NCBI GenBank assembly: GCA_029448655.1
Contig: JACCLO010000004.1
Span: 4,092,001-4,156,000 of the forward strand
DNA length: 64,000 nt
Direction: 5' to 3'
Source of the DNA: Wolfiporia cocos
Lineage: Eukaryota; Basidiomycota; Agaricomycetes; Polyporales; Phaeolaceae
A model generated the notes under the pieces. The model did not search any database and had not been told where the DNA came from. It saw only the letters and a list, made by a program, of their open reading frames with translations. Positions 59,597-64,000 of the stretch are shown here, piece by piece; position 1 is the first letter of the stretch; every line of letters begins with the position of its first letter. The position numbers were made by a program, and so were the translations under genes.

Positions 59597-59976
59597 CGCC
59601 ACACATGGATAGATTGAGAGCATGGACTATTGTCATTCCTGCAATCTCGGAGTATGTAGAGTCGGCGTAGTACATACCGTGTAGAATTAGTCATCAGTCG
59701 TACGTATAACAGGCAGGTACATTGGTCAGAAACGTTTCTCGTACTGTGCGGACTGCGCGACCGCGCGGACTCCAGACCTTTGCCACAATTAGTGACTGGG
59801 CATAATTTGTACTGCACCGCATACCGCAGGCTAAGCGCCGAACGCTTAGCTACTGCCATCACCATGCATTCACCACACATTTGAAAGTCTGTACGTTCAC
59901 TCGTGCGTTACTTCCTGATATAAGGGCCGCTGCGTTGCGATACGATATCGGCTGAGTCACACTATCCAAGACAGAA
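59597..59976. other. intergenic, no gene recognised
   Basis: 380 bp between two plus-strand genes; IML2 3' end and the promoter of the kinase. Nothing else seen. Confidence 0.5.
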
Positions 59977-60826
59977 ATGATTGGTATGTGCGCGGTCAAA
60001 ACGGGCCAAGCCCGTGCTCCTAACCTCCGCGTAGTTGTAGGCCTAACCGGCGGAATCGCCACGGGCAAGTCGACCGTCTCGACGCTCCTCCGCGCGCACA
60101 ACGTGCCCATCATTGACGCTGATGTCCTCGCCCGGGAAGTGGTCGCACCGGGCACGCCTGCACTGAAGCGAATCGTTGCGCATTTCGGCGATAGCGTCCT
60201 ACAGCCGGACGGCGCACTCGACCGCGCGAAGCTCGGCGCAATTGTCTTCGCAAGCGAGGCGCAGCGCAAGAAATTGAACTCAATCGTGCATCCTGCGGTC
60301 CGCCGCGCCATGCTCTTGGGCGTGCTGAAGTGCTGGTTCCGTGGAGAGCGAATATGCATACTCGATGTTCCGCTGCTCGTCGAAGCCGGACTGTGGAGGT
60401 TCGTTGCCACCGTGGTTGTGGTCTACTGGTGAGAACGGGGTCGATTCATCTCTATTGCCCAATGTCTCACGTTCGACATCACTTCATCCGTGAAATCCCA
60501 GCTCGCCAGAACTGCAGCTGCAGCGGCTGATGGCACGCGACAAGTCCAGCCGTGAGGACGCCATGGCGCGCCTGAACGCGCAGTGGCCTATGTCGGAGAA
60601 GATCGACTATGCAGATATCGTCATTGACAACTCCGGCTCGCTCCAGGACCTCGAAGGACAAATAAGCGCGCTAGTGGGCAAGCTACATAGACAAGCAGGG
60701 TGGTCGTGGAAGCTGAGCTGGTTGATCCCGCCCTATGGCTTCTGCTCCGCGATGTTGACGTTAGCGTTTAAAAACATTGCACATCCACATCCGAAGTCGA
60801 CCAGACAGAGATCTACTCGATCGTAA
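59977..60826 (+). CDS. CAB5: dephospho-CoA kinase
   Basis: Phosphorylates dephospho-CoA, the last step of coenzyme A synthesis. Exons 59977-60428 and 60502-60826; 258 aa. The P-loop is VVGLTGGIATGKSTVS (residues 20-35), followed by VPIIDADVLAREVVAPGTPA, the CoA-binding stretch IVHPAVRRAM and DVPLLVEAGLW, then CSPELQLQRLMARDKSSRED (lid) and DIVIDNSGSLQDL. The C-terminus holds a short hydrophobic segment (WLIPPYGFCSAMLTLAF), seen in some fungal members and possibly a membrane anchor. The start may be Met 59977 or Met 59986. Confidence 0.95.
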
Positions 60827-61581
60827 TCTCAAACGAATGAACAGTTGTAAACTGACCCTCAAATTTGTTACTGTGATTCTTATGTACAGATACTTGGAAG
60901 CGCATATACTTATGGTTGTTCAGTAGGTTTCAACCTCCTCGGACTATGTAGACCATAAGTTAACAGAGATCTGACGAAATACCAAATAAATAATGCGTGA
61001 ATGCGCGGCCGCGCGAGGCAGGCGTTCAGTATCATGCCTTCCATATCGGGTATCATGCCGACGCCCAGCGGCGTGCAGCAGGATCCCAGTGCACTGTTTC
61101 CAGCCAGATAGATCAATATATAGTCGTATTTCATGAGGCTAAGCCGTTAAATGCCATCTAGCGCGGCTGTATCTCGTACTTGTTCGCTCATCTCTCCGCG
61201 AATTGGCTTGCATGTGATTGAATGCAACCAACGCAACCAGCATATCAATACATCGCCGGTGGTGCAAACTCCCCGATGCGCAGATTTGTTACGTGTACTC
61301 TGTAGCAGTGCGTCCGAAGATCAATCTGCTGACGAGGTCGAGTCAGATTCATCCTAGTCAGAACCTCATAATCTGGAATATCCGAGAACGTCTGCGTTTC
61401 AAGCGCACACCCCTACATCCGCAACGTGCGACCCTTTATGCTTTCTCCAGTTGAGTAGGATCATCCTCGTTCCGCAACCTTTGAGAACAGCACCGGGGTC
61501 GGCATCAGCCTCAATTGTATAATCACCATCACCGTTGATTCCTAGAACTTTTCCTGAATTCAGAGCCAGCTACCTGTTGAA
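60827..61581. other. intergenic, no gene recognised
   Basis: 0.75 kb between the kinase and the serine dehydratase, both plus strand. Short frames only; no motif. Confidence 0.5.
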
Positions 61582-62979
61582 ATGCCGGACTTTGAATACA
61601 ACTCAGGTAAGCTGTGGCTCGAGACTCCTCTCATCTACTCTCCGCACTATTCTGCGAGGTTGGGCAGCAACATTTATCTCAAACTAGAGGCAAGTTGGCA
61701 TGCTGACTTTTCTCTGGATACCCGATGGAACTTACAGTGATTTAGAATTTACAACCCTGCCACTCCTTCAAATACCGCGGCATTACGCATTTCATCCAGG
61801 ATTGCCTGCACAAACATGGGCGCGACGTGCACCTTGTAATAGCCTCTGGCGGGAACGCAGGTCTTGCAGCCGCGTACGCCGCGAGGGCTCTTGGTGTGCA
61901 CTGCACCGTGTACATGCCAAATACTGCAGGCGACTCGACGATCGCGTTCATGAAAGCCCAAGGCGCGAAGACTGTCGTCGTGGGGAATTACTATGTGGAC
62001 GCTTTCAATGCGGCGGAAGAGGCCACCAAGTCGGATCCTCTTGCGTGAGCCTTGCACTTCCTAACCCTACTCGACCCAAAAGTGTCAGTGTTGTATATAT
62101 TTCAGTACTGATCCTTCTTGCGGCACAGCGTTATGGTACCGGCATACGACGACCCGCTTGTATGGGAAGGACACGGATCCATGATTGACGAAACCGCTCG
62201 ACAGCTCCCCGCGGGAACAAAGCTGGACGCAATATTCTGTAGCGTGGGGGGCGGAGGCCTCCTTGGAGGCGTCATGAGTGGCTGTAAATCTGTTGGCTGG
62301 GATGACGGTTAATCCTTCACAATCGCAGACATTTGCAACTATTGACACGCGCATCGACGGACAGTGCCTCTCGTCACGCTCGAGACTTACGGCTGCAGCT
62401 ACTTTTATCAGACGCTTGCTGTCAATCCGGGCGTCTTCGCCACACCGTCGAACGACCCGCCGGAGGGCGTAAGTGTAGTGCATGGCACGAGATACGATGT
62501 GGATGTGGCGCGCCTCTCATCCCTCACGTCGCGTGCGACCTGTCTTGCGGCTTCTGCGGCTGCTGCAGGAGTCGTTGCAGATGCCCTGAAGTGGAAGGGA
62601 GGGATCAAGAGTGTCTGTGTACCGGATGAGCTGGCGATGGTGGCTGCCCTGGACCTTGCAGGTATATGCTTTCGCAGATTCCTAATGTTGTCCAAAGTAA
62701 TAGTTGTGCAATAGAAACCCATAAATTAAATTGTTGGTCGAGCTGGCATGCTCGACCGTACTGACGCCAGCATATGCACCTGCATTTTTCGATCAACTTG
62801 TGCCGCCGAAAGCCTCTGGAGAAGCCAGAACAGTCGTCTTCATAATCTGCGGAGGCTTCAAGGTGACGCTGAAGGAATTCGAAGAATATTGGCAGATTAT
62901 CGATGCAGACTTGCGGAATGGAAAGGAATGGGATGTCGCTTGCAATGGCGAGAAATGGGCGATCGAAAAATGGCACTGA
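61582..62979 (+). pseudogene. CHA1: PLP-dependent L-serine dehydratase with a frame-breaking 5-bp duplication
   Basis: Catabolic L-serine (threonine) ammonia-lyase making pyruvate (2-oxobutyrate) and ammonia. Exons: 61582-61689, 61746-62044, 62129-62307, 62365-62661, 62715-62979. The PLP lysine is in CHSFKYRG; further marks are VIASGGNAGLAAAYAARALG, MVPAYDDPLVWEGH, CSVGGGGLLGGVMSG and, in the last exon, VVFIICGGFKV. Intron 61690-61745 uses a GC donor (GAG|GCAAGT). In the last exon, AAATT occurs twice in tandem (about 62722-62732) where relatives need one copy. Reading from the acceptor gives about 15 altered residues and a stop, while the correct frame downstream is otherwise perfectly kept for some 80 codons. 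So it is either a very recent pseudogene or an assembly error. Confidence 0.85.
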
Positions 62980-64000
62980 TAGTTGGAGCTGTGAGTTATG
63001 TACGATGTTCGTGACGTATTTGCCATGAGTGTGAATCTCATCTTGTGATATAGTACGGTTATGGAGTTCGCTTTTTATGGCTGTGAGCTCCAGAGAATAT
63101 TAACAAACGCGTGGCCTGTATCAGGCAACAAGCTGCTGCGTGCAATATCGACGGGCTTTCTCACCACTCTATATACGTGTCAGATTTATCGGACTATGAG
63201 TTTGTAGTAGCTGTGGCGATACCTTGATAGTGGCACCGACCACAGTTCATTCGTGGCAAACACGGCATTGTGGCACTGCTCAGACTGCGGCATTTATCCA
63301 CCGCTCTATCAGAGATCCAGATGTGCTGGTTGGCATGCCGTTATGGCAGGAAGATGCAAAGAGATGCTGATGGATGCTGATGAAAGTAGCGACTTCGAAG
63401 CGACCCTCTGTACTGCTCTTCCAACATATAGACAGTGATCAAGCTCGTAGGCGTTTCGAGTGAAGGCAAAGGGCAGATGCATATATAAATGCACACCGGA
63501 AGATATCATTAACCAAGGAGAGGATGTCCTTGCAATTTGCAGCGCAAAGTCCGTGCCGTACCCCGATCTGAAGGTACCGTGGCACTGCCGCAAGACCCTG
63601 AACAGGTGCAGCAGAGCCATTCACGTCTACCGAGCCGTCAATTCGAATATCCCGCAAGATATGGGCGCATGTAGGCGTATTTACGCAGGGCTGCGTCGGG
63701 GGAGAAGACCGCATCGGTTATATCGGAAGCTGAAGTAGCCCGAACCACAACGATATAAGCGAGATCTGCACGGAGCGATGCAAGTACACATCCAGCGCCG
63801 TCCTTTGGTCGTGGATAGGACCATGGTCGACGGCCGTCATGCTTTCTCATTTTTCACAGCGCGGTGAGAACGATTGGCGAGCGGACGAGTCGACTGACAA
63901 GAGAGTGGCGTGACGATTTTCTCCGAGACGCGCACCCGGCATCGTTCCGTCTTGCTCGTCTCTGCCAGCGGCACGCTCCCTCTCCCTTACTCCTCCACCA
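62980..64000. other. right end of window, no gene resolved
   Basis: About 1 kb. Protein-like minus-strand pieces occur near 63841-63720 (MTAVDHGPIHDQRTALDVYL) and 63680-63440 (DIRIDGSVDVNGSAAPVQGL, KDILSLVND), and a plus-strand open frame runs from about 63866 to the edge (RTIGERTSRLTREWRDDFLR). None could be assembled into a gene with a start, introns and a known domain. A gene starting here and continuing beyond the edge is possible. Confidence 0.35.

Overview
This window is nuclear DNA from a filamentous basidiomycete, most likely an Agaricomycete. The evidence is gene content (ERMES subunit MDM12, ATG9, IML2, fungal Zn2Cys6 regulators, a CE16 esterase), dense short introns of about 45-100 nt, a GC-rich coding bias, and gene-to-gene distances of a few hundred bases with many divergent and convergent pairs. 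All genes and exon joins were read by eye from conserved protein blocks, splice signals and reading phase. No alignment program or database was used.

Layout. 1-1866 (-) kinetochore CENP-C/MIF2, cut by the left edge; 3161-5238 (-) AP-2 mu; 6083-7501 (+) secreted CE16 esterase; 7502-11497 an almost 4 kb stretch without a recognisable gene; 11498-12952 (+) small Zn2Cys6 regulator; 13938-17679 (-) UPF1; 17888-18267 (+) HYPK-like protein; 18274-19500 (-) MRP51; 20551-22207 (+) nucleotide-sugar transporter; 22525-23661 (+) MDM12; 23730-25949 (-) ELP3; 26207-28546 (+) YND1-type apyrase; 29633-32812 (-) protein with two PWWP-like modules. From 33.4 to 35.3 kb lies an island of three non-autonomous DNA transposons, followed at 35360 by an A/T-rich three-exon gene of unknown function. 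Then come a GPI-anchored Ser/Thr-rich protein (36665-37551, -), a large Zn2Cys6/fungal_trans regulator (38308-41741, -), CDC4-like F-box/WD40 protein (43447-46234, -), PPIL1-type cyclophilin (46799-47534, -), DTD1 (47757-48666, +), PGS1 (48913-50727, -), ATG9 (50940-54341, +), IRS4-like EH protein (54606-56243, -), IML2 (56610-59596, +), dephospho-CoA kinase (59977-60826, +) and an L-serine dehydratase whose frame is broken by a 5-bp duplication (61582-62979, +).

Most genes are housekeeping: chromosome segregation, endocytosis, RNA decay, mitochondrial translation and lipid transfer, tRNA modification and proofreading, autophagy. They form no single pathway; loose themes are mitochondria (MRP51, MDM12, PGS1, IML2) and autophagy/lipid signalling (ATG9, IRS4). 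The most unusual items are the transposon island with its adjacent orphan gene, three GC-AG introns (two in UPF1, one in the serine dehydratase), several coding exons of 7-21 nt, and the damaged serine dehydratase.
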